29,101 bases of DNA from Embleya sp040605455 (GTDB lineage Bacteria > Actinomycetota > Actinomycetes > Streptomycetales > Streptomycetaceae): positions 1-29,101 of the forward strand of contig NZ_JBEXCV010000116.1 in NCBI RefSeq assembly GCF_040605455.1, written 5' to 3'. Under the pieces are notes generated by a model that was given only the letters and a program-made list of their open reading frames with translations, did not search any database and had not been told where the DNA came from. The translations under genes were made by a program, and so were the position numbers. Below, piece by piece: positions 16,101 to 24,355 of the stretch. Numbering within the stretch: the stretch's first letter is position 1; the number at the start of each line of letters is the position of its first letter.

Positions 16101-19100
16101 CGTACCTCCATTCGCTGCCCGCGGCATCGACAACCTTGATGCGATTCCCGGCCGCGTCGTAGCTGTAGCGCGTCGCATCGTAGGCTGATGCCGGGGCGTC
16201 GAAAGCCGGCAGGGGTGGCCCGTCCGCGGGATTGGCGTCCTTGTATTGACGCAGCTCGATCGGCCGGCCCTGGACGTCCGTGACCTTGAGCAACGATGTA
16301 CCGCCGGCAGGCGGAACGGTGGCAACCCAGTTCCCCCCATAGAGACTCTTGGTGCGCCAACGCTCGACGTTCAGCGACTTGAACACCGATGCCGTCGTGC
16401 GACTCATGCCGTCGTACTCGAAGACCGACTGTGAGGGAATCTGGTTGTCCGCCACGGAAAGCAGCGCGGACTCGGGCGCGTTGGCGTTGAAAAACCCTGC
16501 GTTCTCCTTGGCCTTGCGACCCTGGTCGTCATAGAAGGTGTCCGTGACCACTCGTCCGTCGGACACCTGACTTTGTACCTGACGCGGCCTCAAAAACCCG
16601 TCGGAGAGGGTTATCTCAGTGTGATAGCTACCATCGTCGAGCAGAGTCTTGGTGGTTACCGCGGTGGGTTGACTCTGACTGGGGGCGTAGCTGTAGAGCA
16701 TGTTCGCGGGTGCCGTGATGGGTCGTCCGGACAACCACACGGCAGTGAGCCGGCCCATTGCGTCGAAAGCGGACGCGGAACCCCTGCCGTTGACGTCGGT
16801 CGACTTGAGCGTCAGCCCATGGACGGGATCGATCGTGGTGCGTCCGGTCCAACCCTTGGGGTTGGTGACACTCATCTCCGTTGCCGAACGCCCGGTGGCC
16901 GGCGTGTAAGCCGTCGAGTTGGTCTGGCCGTCCTCGCCGGTGACACTCAGCGGACGACCGTAGATGTCGTACGTCGTCACTGCCGCGACGCCGAACACCG
17001 GGGTCGAGCCGTCGAATCGTTCCAAGCCCTCCTCGCGGGTGACGTTGCCCTTGCCCGGCTCGGGAGCCGTTCCGAGCGGGCGACCGTCGTAGTGGTTGCG
17101 CGATTCCGCCAGGATGTTCGCCGGGGTGGCGACCACGTCGCACGGTGCCGAGGTGTGCTGCTCGGAAGCTGGGAACCCGATCAGCCACGCGGTCCGGTCC
17201 GCCGCTACGAATGTGGTGCGGGAACAGGATTCGTCGCCGGTGACCGACGTGTCGCCCTCGCTGCTGATCGCGATGGGTTGGCCATCGGCGTCGAAGGAGC
17301 GCGTGGTCTTGGTCGACTGCCACCGGGCGCCTGCCAGTCGGACCTTCTTGATCTCCGACTGGGACCGGACCTGATTGGCCGTCAGGGCCGGCAACCCGGC
17401 GAGGCGGGGACGGGTGGCGGTCGTGCGCAGGAGTGCCGGTTCGGTGACCGTGGACACCTCCGGCGTCCCACCGAATGCGATGTCCTTGTCGTAGCCGATC
17501 TGTTCGCGGGCCCGGCCGCTGAACTCGGGGCGGTCGGTGATGCCCTGCACCTGCACGGAACGAGCGGTTCCGTCGGCGAGCCGGTCGCCGTCCATGCCCC
17601 TGAAGAACACGCTTTCGTTGAGCGTGGGGTTTACCGCACCCTTGCGCACCCGAACCCTGCCGTAACCGCGGAACTGATTCCAGGTGCGGTGCTTGTCCAG
17701 CGTGAACTCGTCCTCGTCGCGATGCCATGCGGCACCGTCGAGGTACTCGTAGGACGTGATCATCGTTGGCGATCCACTGCCGGCCACGAGGTCGTCGTCC
17801 TGGACCTGGGTCACCACGTAGGTGTTGAACCAGTCCTTGAGCGGTTCGCTCTGACCGTCGGGTGTCCACCACACGGGGTAGCAGCGGCGGATGTTGGTGT
17901 CCGGAGTGGGCAGATCGCCGGTCGTGCAGTCCTGCGGCGAGTACGTGACGAGTGTGTCGGTGCCGGTCTCGGAGCCGATCCTGGTGATTCGGTACTTGTA
18001 CAGCGGCGGCAACCCCTCGGCGCCGTCCACTCGGTTGGGCATCAGGGTGCCCTCGAACGTCGTCTTCGGCAGGGTGATCGGCGCGCTCCCGGGTGCCTTG
18101 CCGGTATGCGTGATCGACGCCAGCCACATCGCCTTGCCGCCGCGGTCGCCGCTCCCGGGGAAGGTCTGCTCCAGGGCCCAACCGTCTGCGGGCGTGTAGT
18201 CCGTGCCGATACCCGACCACACCGACGTGTCGATGCCGGTCAGCCGCTTCCGCGTCCAGAAGGTGGGCGACGCCACGTAACAGGTCTCGTCCTTGGCACA
18301 GTTCAGGTCCACCGGGACGTCCGGCCAGTTCGCCGCGTGGTCCTTGTCGAACGTGTCGCAACCGCCGAGGCATCGCTCCGCGTAGGTGAGGTCGACCCTG
18401 GCGGGAGCCGAATCGGCGTAGAGACGGTCTGCACGGTGGCCGTATTCGACCCTGTCGAGGTAGCCGCCGCGGGTGTATGCCGCGGTACCCGTGCGCGCGC
18501 CGAACTGCGAGTAGTAGTTCTGCTCCTTGGTGTAGAAGTACGCGGACGCGTTCCCATGCACGTCGGTAACGAAGTCCAGGTTCCAGCGCCAGGCCTGGTC
18601 CTTGGCCGAGTCGGCGAACGTCGCGTGGTATCCCGGTTCACCCGGGTTGTTGCCGAAGACGGGCGCCGTGTAGACGGAGTTCGTCTCGGGCTTGCCGGCA
18701 GACCAGCCCGGCATCCGGTTCTTTCCGAACCAGTACTGCGTGCCGTCTCCGCTGGTGACTCGCCAGTACTCGTTGGCACCGTCGACCGCGTCGCCATCAT
18801 CGCCGTTGCCGGTGTCGGCAGCGGTGCCGGTGAGGTGCTCGACTCGGGAACCGTCGTCGTCCGAAAGCTTCCAGGCCCCGGACGCCTCGTCCCGCACCAG
18901 GTCCGAGGACTTGCCGTTCAGCGAGACCGAGACGTACTGGCCACCGACCCAACACCAGTCGCCGTCCTTGGTGGCGGTCGACCCAGGGGTGTCCTTGTCG
19001 TCCCCGCAGCCCCGATACCGGCGCTCGATGAAGCCCTGTTCCATCCCGCCCCAGCCCTCGCCCACGACGGAGGGTTGGCTCGACGTCGCCGAGGTCCGAC

Positions 19101-20016
19101 CATCGACTGCGGACGAGGAGTACCCGAGCGACAGGCCGGGCGCGAGCGAACCGGGCGCCGGGGGCAACGTGATCGGTGTGCTCCAGCCGAATCCGCCCGC
19201 ATTGCCACCCCCGGTCCACGAGCCCGAGGGAACCAACGACGTCGCCTTGAAGTCCCCGGACCCACCGCCCGTTCCAGCCGTCGCCGCGAGCACGGTCGGT
19301 CCCGACGGATCGGCGACGGGCGCCGCCTGTACCTCGGCCGACAGCGTGCCTGTGGCGCCGTCATTGCGGGTCGTCAGCGGAGTGCCGATCCGGCAGTCCG
19401 GGATTTCGGGGGTGGTCAACACGCATGCCGGGAACTGCACCAGGCGCAACCGGTCGGACCAACCTGCGCCGTTCGCGCTGCGAAATCCCTTGTAGTCGAC
19501 CTCGACATGCACCCCGCCGGCGGTCGTACCGCCGTCGGCGCGCTGGACCGACAACAGGACGCCGTCGAGACCCGCTCGTCGCGCGGTGCCATGGTCCGTT
19601 ACGCGCACCTCCAACCGGGACACCGGAGCGACAGCGTCGAGGCGCCGCGCTTGGGAGCCCGGCGGGACGGCGACGGCAACCCGGATCGGCAGGCCGGGTG
19701 CCTGAACGAGAGGCGGCTGCGAAATCGCGGCCGAACGGTCGGACCCGGCGTCGACGGCGGCCGAGAGGGCCACGATCCCGGTGCCGGCTTCCGGCCAGCG
19801 GGGGGCGGCCGTCGACGAGCCCGCGTTCCGAGTGGATTCCCCCGGCGGGCGCTTCGCGTCCGCCGGCACCCTGGTGCCGGCTATCGAGCGTTCCTTCTGT
19901 GGTTCGCGGACCTTGAAGGACGAGTCCTGCGCAGGGGGTGTGGCTGCAACCAACGTGCCGACCAACGTCAGCGCGATTCCGGTGCCCAGAAGCCTGCGGC
20001 GAGCCGCGCCATGCAT
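13129..20016 (-). CDS. Secreted Rhs/YD-repeat polymorphic toxin with HINT domain
   Basis: 2295 aa. The open frame reaches GTG 20094, but ATG 20016 has a GGGGCGGG ribosome site and directly opens a signal peptide (basic MHGAARRRLLG, then GIALTLVGTLVAA). Next come a beta-rich N-terminal region typical of actinobacterial wall-associated Rhs proteins, then YD repeats (about 1000-1800). The Rhs core ends at YDPGIGRFMSRDP and NPVNISDPSGMGWG (about 1820-1865). A hydrophobic stretch (about 1870-1925) precedes a pretoxin HINT domain (about 1951-2093, SFAGATPVLLADG to VLVHN) that begins with Ser rather than Cys. The last 200 residues are the toxin tip, opening HVVLGIGKFSDKLAWDH; it faintly recalls polymorphic toxin type 27, unverified. 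The tip is coded by visibly lower-GC DNA. The HINT domain should cut the tip loose. A repeat-protein gene follows directly. Confidence 0.9.
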   Translation of the reverse strand: MHGAARRRLLGTGIALTLVGTLVAATPPAQDSSFKVREPQKERSIAGTRVPADAKRPPGESTRNAGSSTAAPRWPEAGTGIVALSAAVDAGSDRSAAISQPPLVQAPGLPIRVAVAVPPGSQARRLDAVAPVSRLEVRVTDHGTARRAGLDGVLLSVQRADGGTTAGGVHVEVDYKGFRSANGAGWSDRLRLVQFPACVLTTPEIPDCRIGTPLTTRNDGATGTLSAEVQAAPVADPSGPTVLAATAGTGGGSGDFKATSLVPSGSWTGGGNAGGFGWSTPITLPPAPGSLAPGLSLGYSSSAVDGRTSATSSQPSVVGEGWGGMEQGFIERRYRGCGDDKDTPGSTATKDGDWCWVGGQYVSVSLNGKSSDLVRDEASGAWKLSDDDGSRVEHLTGTAADTGNGDDGDAVDGANEYWRVTSGDGTQYWFGKNRMPGWSAGKPETNSVYTAPVFGNNPGEPGYHATFADSAKDQAWRWNLDFVTDVHGNASAYFYTKEQNYYSQFGARTGTAAYTRGGYLDRVEYGHRADRLYADSAPARVDLTYAERCLGGCDTFDKDHAANWPDVPVDLNCAKDETCYVASPTFWTRKRLTGIDTSVWSGIGTDYTPADGWALEQTFPGSGDRGGKAMWLASITHTGKAPGSAPITLPKTTFEGTLMPNRVDGAEGLPPLYKYRITRIGSETGTDTLVTYSPQDCTTGDLPTPDTNIRRCYPVWWTPDGQSEPLKDWFNTYVVTQVQDDDLVAGSGSPTMITSYEYLDGAAWHRDEDEFTLDKHRTWNQFRGYGRVRVRKGAVNPTLNESVFFRGMDGDRLADGTARSVQVQGITDRPEFSGRAREQIGYDKDIAFGGTPEVSTVTEPALLRTTATRPRLAGLPALTANQVRSQSEIKKVRLAGARWQSTKTTRSFDADGQPIAISSEGDTSVTGDESCSRTTFVAADRTAWLIGFPASEQHTSAPCDVVATPANILAESRNHYDGRPLGTAPEPGKGNVTREEGLERFDGSTPVFGVAAVTTYDIYGRPLSVTGEDGQTNSTAYTPATGRSATEMSVTNPKGWTGRTTIDPVHGLTLKSTDVNGRGSASAFDAMGRLTAVWLSGRPITAPANMLYSYAPSQSQPTAVTTKTLLDDGSYHTEITLSDGFLRPRQVQSQVSDGRVVTDTFYDDQGRKAKENAGFFNANAPESALLSVADNQIPSQSVFEYDGMSRTTASVFKSLNVERWRTKSLYGGNWVATVPPAGGTSLLKVTDVQGRPIELRQYKDANPADGPPLPAFDAPASAYDATRYSYDAAGNRIKVVDAAGSEWRYEFDLRGRQTKEIDSEQGVTSTTYVPGGQLGADQVRTRTDARGKTLSYTYDELGRKTSQHEGDPTGPVRTEWGYDLPGALGLSRSSTRIDNGFRYVSETTGYDPTGRPTGVKVTIPSAPGEEKLAGEYTTTSTFTEGVGLLDKVTYGQSWGGLPAETLDYGYTKFGLANTLFSGNTHYVNGTLYSPFGEPTQTQFGNTGRRTIVSMSYAEDTRRSTRTVADRERSGPQTLDDLNYTYDPSGNIVRIANKRDDASSTDTQCFAYDDRTRMTNAWSATDDCAAGPALGTAPRVGGIDAYWTSYTFDAVGNRIAEKQHDPAGNPANDVTRTYNTQAHRLTSVDASGPGGTNRTSYGYDLAGNTTRRTVNGDDQNMTWDVEGHLASSSKSEAGQVKTSNFVYDPDGTRLLRREPDAVTLYLGTTELKLTRATNTVSGTRYYPGAGGQFLRTSSGKSSILVADHHGTSQLAVDYASMTYTRRASMPYGDARGTQPAVWPDDKGFLGAPKDASTGLTHVGAREYDPGIGRFMSRDPLTIAEDPAQLNPYTYAGGNPVNISDPSGMGWGKFFKKAVKVVAVAVVVAVVVTAVVVAAPVMVPAMVGASGALAAGAAGAELGLTAAAIYVGSEALDEARKPSSSDTDTDDKCRKNSFAGATPVLLADGTTKPIERITVGDEVAAVDPDRPGTDPVSSESVSAVHVTDGDTSFVDVTIDTPDGPRAITSTADHRFYNATKRSWVKAADLEPGEEVQTPGGRAKVLANRAYTAVIRTYNLTVDRIHTYFVGAGKSSVLVHNEAAGGGCPHVVLGIGKFSDKLAWDHRAGKSDPTNPVEKPSPEARTFNQSFRAEGADNSRSGDQRGINRPLWMDSVENAINSETTRLSITLEGLPGNTSREKFHNAVVKGMWAKYHPDPNGWETPASTGFGTAWEMYIVFDASVEEQKVWGRIEWFDGDGKGNRWKVPSKDMGPAPDARWYKEVFDEYREIKDGLKEVDWTF

Positions 20017-20324
20017 CGCGAACCCGCCCCATCGAAACGAAAGCACCCGAAACCCCCACGCCACGCCTCGACCAACCTGATCAAAGGCCGGCACAAAATA
20101 TCAAGCGTCCACCGACCCCCGAAAGGCAACTTTTTCTTCGCATCGTGCGTCCGCGCGAGCAATTCCCGAAGGCAAAATGCACGAGAAATCGCAAATGCAA
20201 TCCAAACGGTCAGCAAGGATTTTGAAGATGGTAGCGCCCGCACCCCGACCACCCCGGGAGGCAGTCGCTACGCTGCGGCGATCTGCGGGTCCGGGCGCCC
20301 GCCATCGGCATGAGGGAGAAACAC
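20017..20324. promoter_or_regulatory. Divergent intergenic region between the Rhs and DNRLRE/FG-GAP genes
   Basis: About 308 bases with no gene that I can support, noticeably richer in A and T (about 20085-20235) than the flanks. It must hold both promoters. The sequence AAATGCA occurs twice, at 20175-20181 and 20193-20199, exactly 18 bases apart. This is suggestive of a binding site on one DNA face only if the period is near 10 or 21, so the significance is weak. I could not pick convincing -35/-10 pairs. Confidence 0.4.
20312..20318 (+). promoter_or_regulatory. Ribosome binding site that decides the start at GTG 20325
   Basis: GAGGGAG is followed after 6 bases by GTG 20325. An in-frame ATG at 20310 lies upstream of and partly inside this site and has no ribosome site of its own. 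GTG 20325 is therefore preferred. Confidence 0.65.
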
Positions 20325-23300
20325 GTGCACGCGAAATACCGACGTAGACGCGCTTTGCGCCGGGGCTCGACCGCGGTCGCCCTGGCGGCTATTTGGGCGG
20401 GCAGCGGTACCTACAGCGCCCAGGCAGTCGAGGCGGCTCCCTCGAATAACGGGCAGCCCATCGAATCGAGTTCCCAGGTGGCCCCGGATATTTACACGCA
20501 GGCGAAGAAATCCGGACACCCGATCGAAATCGAGGCGGATCGCACCCCGACCACGGAGAAATGGGCCAACCCGGATGGCACGACCACCCGGCGCAGTCAT
20601 CTCCGCCCGGTGCGCACCCGGATCGGCGGCGGTTGGCAACCCGTCGACGCGACCTTGCGCATCGGCCCCGACGGTCGAATCACACCGGCCGCGGCGGTGT
20701 TTCCGATCTCGTTCTCCCCAGGCGGTAGCGGCGCCCTGGCCACGATGACCAAGGACGGCAAAACACTCACGCTGACCTGGCCCTCCGCGCTACCCAGGCC
20801 CACCCTGGACGCGACGACGGCGACCTACTCCGAGGTGCTGCCCGGGGTCGACCTGCGACTGATCGCCGACATCGACGGCATCGCCCAGCATCTGATCATC
20901 AAGACCCGCGAGGCCGCCGCCAATCCCGCGCTCAAAGAAATCCGCTACGGAGTCGACGGCTTGGACATGGTCACTGCTCCCGAAGGCGGTCTGATCGCTC
21001 GGGACGCGTCCGGAGCCGCTGTCTTCCGAGCGCCTGCGCCCTCGATGTGGGACAGCGGTCAGGTCGACGAGGCGCAGACAGGCAAGACGGCGCGCGACGC
21101 GCTCGCCGCGCCCGCGAACCGGGAACCCGGGCCACCGGAATCCCCTGTCGATGCCGTACCGGTGGCGGTCGCCGTCGAACCCGATGCACTCAGACTCACC
21201 CCGGACGCCGCCCTGCTCGCTGCCCCCGACACGGTATTCCCCGTCGTCATCGACCCGGTCTTCTCCGACGGGTGGCGCGAGGACTGGACCGTCGCCTACA
21301 AGCGCGACAACGACTCCGGCGCGGCGTCCACCTCGTACTGGAACGGCCAACACTTCGACGACAAACTGGCCCGAGTCGGCTACGAGAACGACTCCACCGC
21401 CCGCAGTTACGGCACCGCCGAGTCGTACTTCGAACTCAACACGGACGGCCTGGCCGGATCCACGATCATCTCGGCCAACCTCAACCTCTTCAACCAGAAA
21501 TCCTGGAGTTGCACCGAGCGTGCCGTCGAACTCGGCCTGACAAATCCGATTACCTCGGCAACCACCTGGAACAACCGACCGACCTGGATTCGCACACTCC
21601 AGACGAAGACCTTCGCCCATGGTTGGGGCACCGGATGCACTCCGGCGGGCGAGGACTTCAACGCCGCCGAGGTCAAGAACGCGGTACAAGAGGCAGCAAA
21701 CGGCACTTGGGACAACATCACCCTGGGCGTCCGAGCTCCCGGCGCCGCCGGCAAGGACCCGTACACCTGGAAGAAGTTCGCGAACAACCCCTACCTGGAG
21801 GTGACCTACAACCGTCCGCCGAGTCTGGAGGAAAGCTCCGCCTGGCTCACCCCATGGAGCCCCGGCGGTTCCGGCAACGTCAACATCCGTTGTGACAGCG
21901 ACCCGACGACCTGGCCCACCATCGGCAACACCGACATCACCCTGACCGCCCGGGTGTCCGACCCCGACGGCGGCAATGTATGGGTGGGCTTCTCGGTGTG
22001 GGAGTACGCCGGCGGCGGTGTGAGCGACCCCGTGGTCGAGGTCGCCCAGAACAGCCTGGCGCACGTCACCATCCCGATCGCCGCCCTCCAGGACGGCCAC
22101 CGCTACAAATGGGTCGTGCACGGCTCCGACAACATCGTCGACACCGGCTGGACCAGCCACTGCGGCTTCAACGTCGACAAGTCCGCACCCACCAAGCCCA
22201 CTGTCACACCCACCGACGGCAAGCGCATCGACATCCCCGAAGTGCCCGCGCGCAAGCCCCGCACCCTGCGCCTCAAGGCCACGGACAACGTGGGCATCCT
22301 GTCCTTCTGCTACTTCATCGATCGCTATCTCTCCACCGGCAACGAGGACTGCCCTACGGCGAACCGCGTACAGGCGCTGCCGGACACGAGCACACCGCAA
22401 ATGGACGACTACTACGCCGACATCACCATCGTTCCCACCCGGTTTCCCGAATCACGGCTGTACATCCGCGCCTTCGACAAGGCCGGCAACCGCTCTCTCG
22501 TCAACGTCGGCTCGGACGACGTCGCCCATCAACTCGACTGGGCCACCGTCCCCGCCGACGGAGACGCCGTCACCGTCAAAACCCAACCCGTCGATTGGGT
22601 GACCGGCCTCGACTCGATGGACACCGGCGACTGGGACGACCGCAACGGCGACCTGGACGGTGATGGCAGACCCGATATCGTCGGCACGTCCACCGACGGC
22701 CGATTGTTCCTGTACGGCGGCACCCCATGGCCCGCCCTGATCAGCGGCCGTGAGATCGGCGGCACCGGCTGGGCGGGTGCCAAGATCGCCCATCGAGGCG
22801 ACTTCACCGGCCCGTACACCGGCCAGTTCGCACCACCGGACGGATACGAGGACTACTTCGTCGGCCTGCCGCAACAGGACGGGAGCTACCGCCTCTTCCT
22901 GTATGCCAACAACGGCCTCGGTGTGCCCGACGACTTCACTCGCAAGGAGATCTCCCGTCCCGGCGGCGGCAATTGGCCCGCCGATATGAAGATCATCACG
23001 CCGGGCGACGCCACCGGCGACGGGCTGCCCGACCTCCTGATCACCGAGGGCAGCGCCCTGGTCCTGTACCCGGGAGACCCCAACGGGGGCCTCGACATGG
23101 CAGCTCGCCGCGTTCTCGACACCTGGGACTGGGAATCCTTCGACCTCTACGCGGCGGGCGACATCACCGGCGACGGCGTCCCGGACTTGATCAGCCGCAG
23201 GTCCACCGACGACCCCAACGCCGACCACTACGGCAGACTCAACCTCCACCCGGGCACGATCGGCCCCAACGGCTACGACATTCTGCCGGGCAGCACATAC

Positions 23301-23561
23301 GGCGGCTCGGGCTGGAACCCGGCAAGCCGGCCGAAACTTGCCCCTGTACCCAACACGCAAGGCAGCGTCGAGGTGCGTGACGGCACGAAGGTCTGGGTGC
23401 CCACCGCCGGCAAGGAGACCCCGGATCTCTACGCCACCGGCGCCGGCGGCCCCGACAACAGCGGGCTGCTCTTCTTCTACGCGGGCCAACGCTTCGAGCA
23501 CGAAGCGGGCATCCGGATCGGTCAGGACGGCTGGACCACCGACATCACCGGAATCTTCTGA
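20325..23561 (+). CDS. Secreted DNRLRE / FG-GAP (VCBS-like) repeat protein
   Basis: 1078 aa from GTG 20325. The N-terminus is a signal peptide (basic HAKYRRRRALRRG, hydrophobic VALAAIWAG, cleavage probably near AQAVEA). Residues about 40-300 match the N-terminal region common to actinomycete wall-associated and Rhs-linked exoproteins (WQPVDATLRI, YSEVLPGVDLRLIA). A DNRLRE-type beta domain (about 310-500) includes SYFELNTDGLAGSTIISANL and TTWNNRP. Ig/Fn3-like segments lie at about 505-760. At least three FG-GAP/VCBS-type calcium-binding repeats follow: GDLDGDGRPD (about 775), GDATGDGLPD (about 895) and GDITGDGVPD (about 946). No catalytic motif is seen, so it is probably a surface or matrix adhesin. 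It is divergent from the Rhs gene and may be a delivery or surface partner; that is inference. Confidence 0.83.
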   Translation: MHAKYRRRRALRRGSTAVALAAIWAGSGTYSAQAVEAAPSNNGQPIESSSQVAPDIYTQAKKSGHPIEIEADRTPTTEKWANPDGTTTRRSHLRPVRTRIGGGWQPVDATLRIGPDGRITPAAAVFPISFSPGGSGALATMTKDGKTLTLTWPSALPRPTLDATTATYSEVLPGVDLRLIADIDGIAQHLIIKTREAAANPALKEIRYGVDGLDMVTAPEGGLIARDASGAAVFRAPAPSMWDSGQVDEAQTGKTARDALAAPANREPGPPESPVDAVPVAVAVEPDALRLTPDAALLAAPDTVFPVVIDPVFSDGWREDWTVAYKRDNDSGAASTSYWNGQHFDDKLARVGYENDSTARSYGTAESYFELNTDGLAGSTIISANLNLFNQKSWSCTERAVELGLTNPITSATTWNNRPTWIRTLQTKTFAHGWGTGCTPAGEDFNAAEVKNAVQEAANGTWDNITLGVRAPGAAGKDPYTWKKFANNPYLEVTYNRPPSLEESSAWLTPWSPGGSGNVNIRCDSDPTTWPTIGNTDITLTARVSDPDGGNVWVGFSVWEYAGGGVSDPVVEVAQNSLAHVTIPIAALQDGHRYKWVVHGSDNIVDTGWTSHCGFNVDKSAPTKPTVTPTDGKRIDIPEVPARKPRTLRLKATDNVGILSFCYFIDRYLSTGNEDCPTANRVQALPDTSTPQMDDYYADITIVPTRFPESRLYIRAFDKAGNRSLVNVGSDDVAHQLDWATVPADGDAVTVKTQPVDWVTGLDSMDTGDWDDRNGDLDGDGRPDIVGTSTDGRLFLYGGTPWPALISGREIGGTGWAGAKIAHRGDFTGPYTGQFAPPDGYEDYFVGLPQQDGSYRLFLYANNGLGVPDDFTRKEISRPGGGNWPADMKIITPGDATGDGLPDLLITEGSALVLYPGDPNGGLDMAARRVLDTWDWESFDLYAAGDITGDGVPDLISRRSTDDPNADHYGRLNLHPGTIGPNGYDILPGSTYGGSGWNPASRPKLAPVPNTQGSVEVRDGTKVWVPTAGKETPDLYATGAGGPDNSGLLFFYAGQRFEHEAGIRIGQDGWTTDITGIF

Positions 23562-23600
23562 ACCGACCCGGACCCGCGTGGTTCGAGATGAAGCACCGAT

Positions 23601-23629
23601 GGGCTCCTGCCGGGTCACGGCAGGAGCCC
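23601..23629 (+). terminator. Stem-loop terminator after the DNRLRE/FG-GAP gene
   Basis: GGGCTCCTGCCG pairs perfectly over 12 bp with CGGCAGGAGCCC around the loop GGTCA, 39 bases after the stop codon. There is no strong T-run, as is usual for actinomycetes. Confidence 0.75.
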
Positions 23630-23727
23630 GTCATGTTCATGCGTCGAGTGGCAGCGCGCGGTTCGAGAGTGATCGCGTCGAGGATTGCTTTGCTTTCGAC
23701 TGAATGCGTACGGACAATATTGAGCAG

Positions 23728-23747
23728 TACCTACCTGTCGGTAAGGA
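23728..23747 (+). promoter_or_regulatory. Imperfect dyad upstream of the HxlR gene, candidate operator
   Basis: TACC, TGTC, GGTA form a short dyad (23732-23743) inside TACCTACCTGTCGGTAAGGA, about 55-70 bp upstream of the HxlR start. Just upstream lies an AT-rich ACAATATTG (23714-23722) that could supply a -10 element. HxlR proteins are winged-helix dimers that usually bind short dyads near their own promoters. The assignment is tentative. Confidence 0.35.
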
Positions 23748-23799
23748 TGGATCGGGCTCGGTGGGGATCGGCAGGGATCGCCAGGAACAGGAGACGCGC

Positions 23800-24168
23800 A
23801 TGGCTCGGCGGTACCAGTGCGGCCTCGATGCCGCCATGGATGTCATCGGCGGCAAGTGGAAGGCGTTGATCCTGTGGGCGCTGCATGTCGAGGAGCGGCG
23901 CTTCGGTGAGTTGCGCCGGGCGGTGCCCGGGATCAGCGAGAAGATGCTGATCCAGCAGTTGCGCGAGATGGAGGCCCGGGGAATCGTGCATCGCGAAGTG
24001 TTTCGCGAGGTCCCGCCCAAGGTGGTCTACTCGCTGACCCCGCTGGGGCAGTCACTCAACGAGGCGCTGTTGCCGTTGGGCGTGTGGGGGCACGACAACG
24101 TCGAGCAAATCGTGGCGAGCGCGCCCGCGACGGCCGGCGCGCAGGACCCCGCGCGGCCCGCCGCGTAG
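23800..24168 (+). CDS. HxlR-family transcriptional regulator
   Basis: 122 aa from ATG 23800, with AGGAG about 7 bases upstream. The protein is a single winged-helix HxlR domain: CGLDAAMDVIGGKWKALIL, then RRFGELRRAVPGISEKMLIQ (recognition helix), QLREMEARGIVHREVFRE and the wing VPPKVVYSLTPLGQSL. The family cysteine is kept near the N-terminus (YQCGLD, residue 7); in some HxlR proteins it senses aldehydes or quinones. It lies 187 bp upstream of the sugar phosphate cyclase gene on the same strand. Since the cyclase has its own promoter-like sequence, control of that operon by this regulator is possible but unproven. No divergently transcribed oxidoreductase, a common HxlR target, is present. Confidence 0.9.
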   Translation: MARRYQCGLDAAMDVIGGKWKALILWALHVEERRFGELRRAVPGISEKMLIQQLREMEARGIVHREVFREVPPKVVYSLTPLGQSLNEALLPLGVWGHDNVEQIVASAPATAGAQDPARPAA

Positions 24169-24264
24169 GCCGTTTCCGGGCGAAATTTTCGGCATCGGCG
24201 AATGTCGGGAATAGCGTCGGGCGGTCTGCTATAACCGCGCGGGCGCACTCTGGGTGAGTCCTTG

Positions 24265-24293
24265 TTGACTTTTCGTAGTTCTCGCCGTAATTA
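24265..24293 (+). promoter_or_regulatory. Sigma-70-type promoter candidate for the cyclase operon
   Basis: TTGACT (24265-24270) and TAATTA (24288-24293) are separated by 17 bases and lie about 63 bp upstream of the ATG at 24356. The -35 is a 5/6 match to TTGACA and the spacing is ideal. The stretch is much more AT-rich than the surroundings. Confidence 0.55.
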
Positions 24294-24355
24294 TTTCGGC
24301 AGCGAATATCCGGATTGTCTGCGACGTCTTCGTTGAGCCGCCGGGGTGTGAATAT

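Noticed and set aside
20017..20094. Upstream GTG start for the Rhs protein
   Set aside because: No ribosome site precedes it, and it would place 26 residues before an otherwise ideal signal peptide.
16573..20313. 1246-codon plus-strand open frame opposite the Rhs gene
   Set aside because: The minus-strand Rhs frame has clear signal peptide and YD-repeat motifs; the plus frame shows none and is Gly/Arg/Val-rich.
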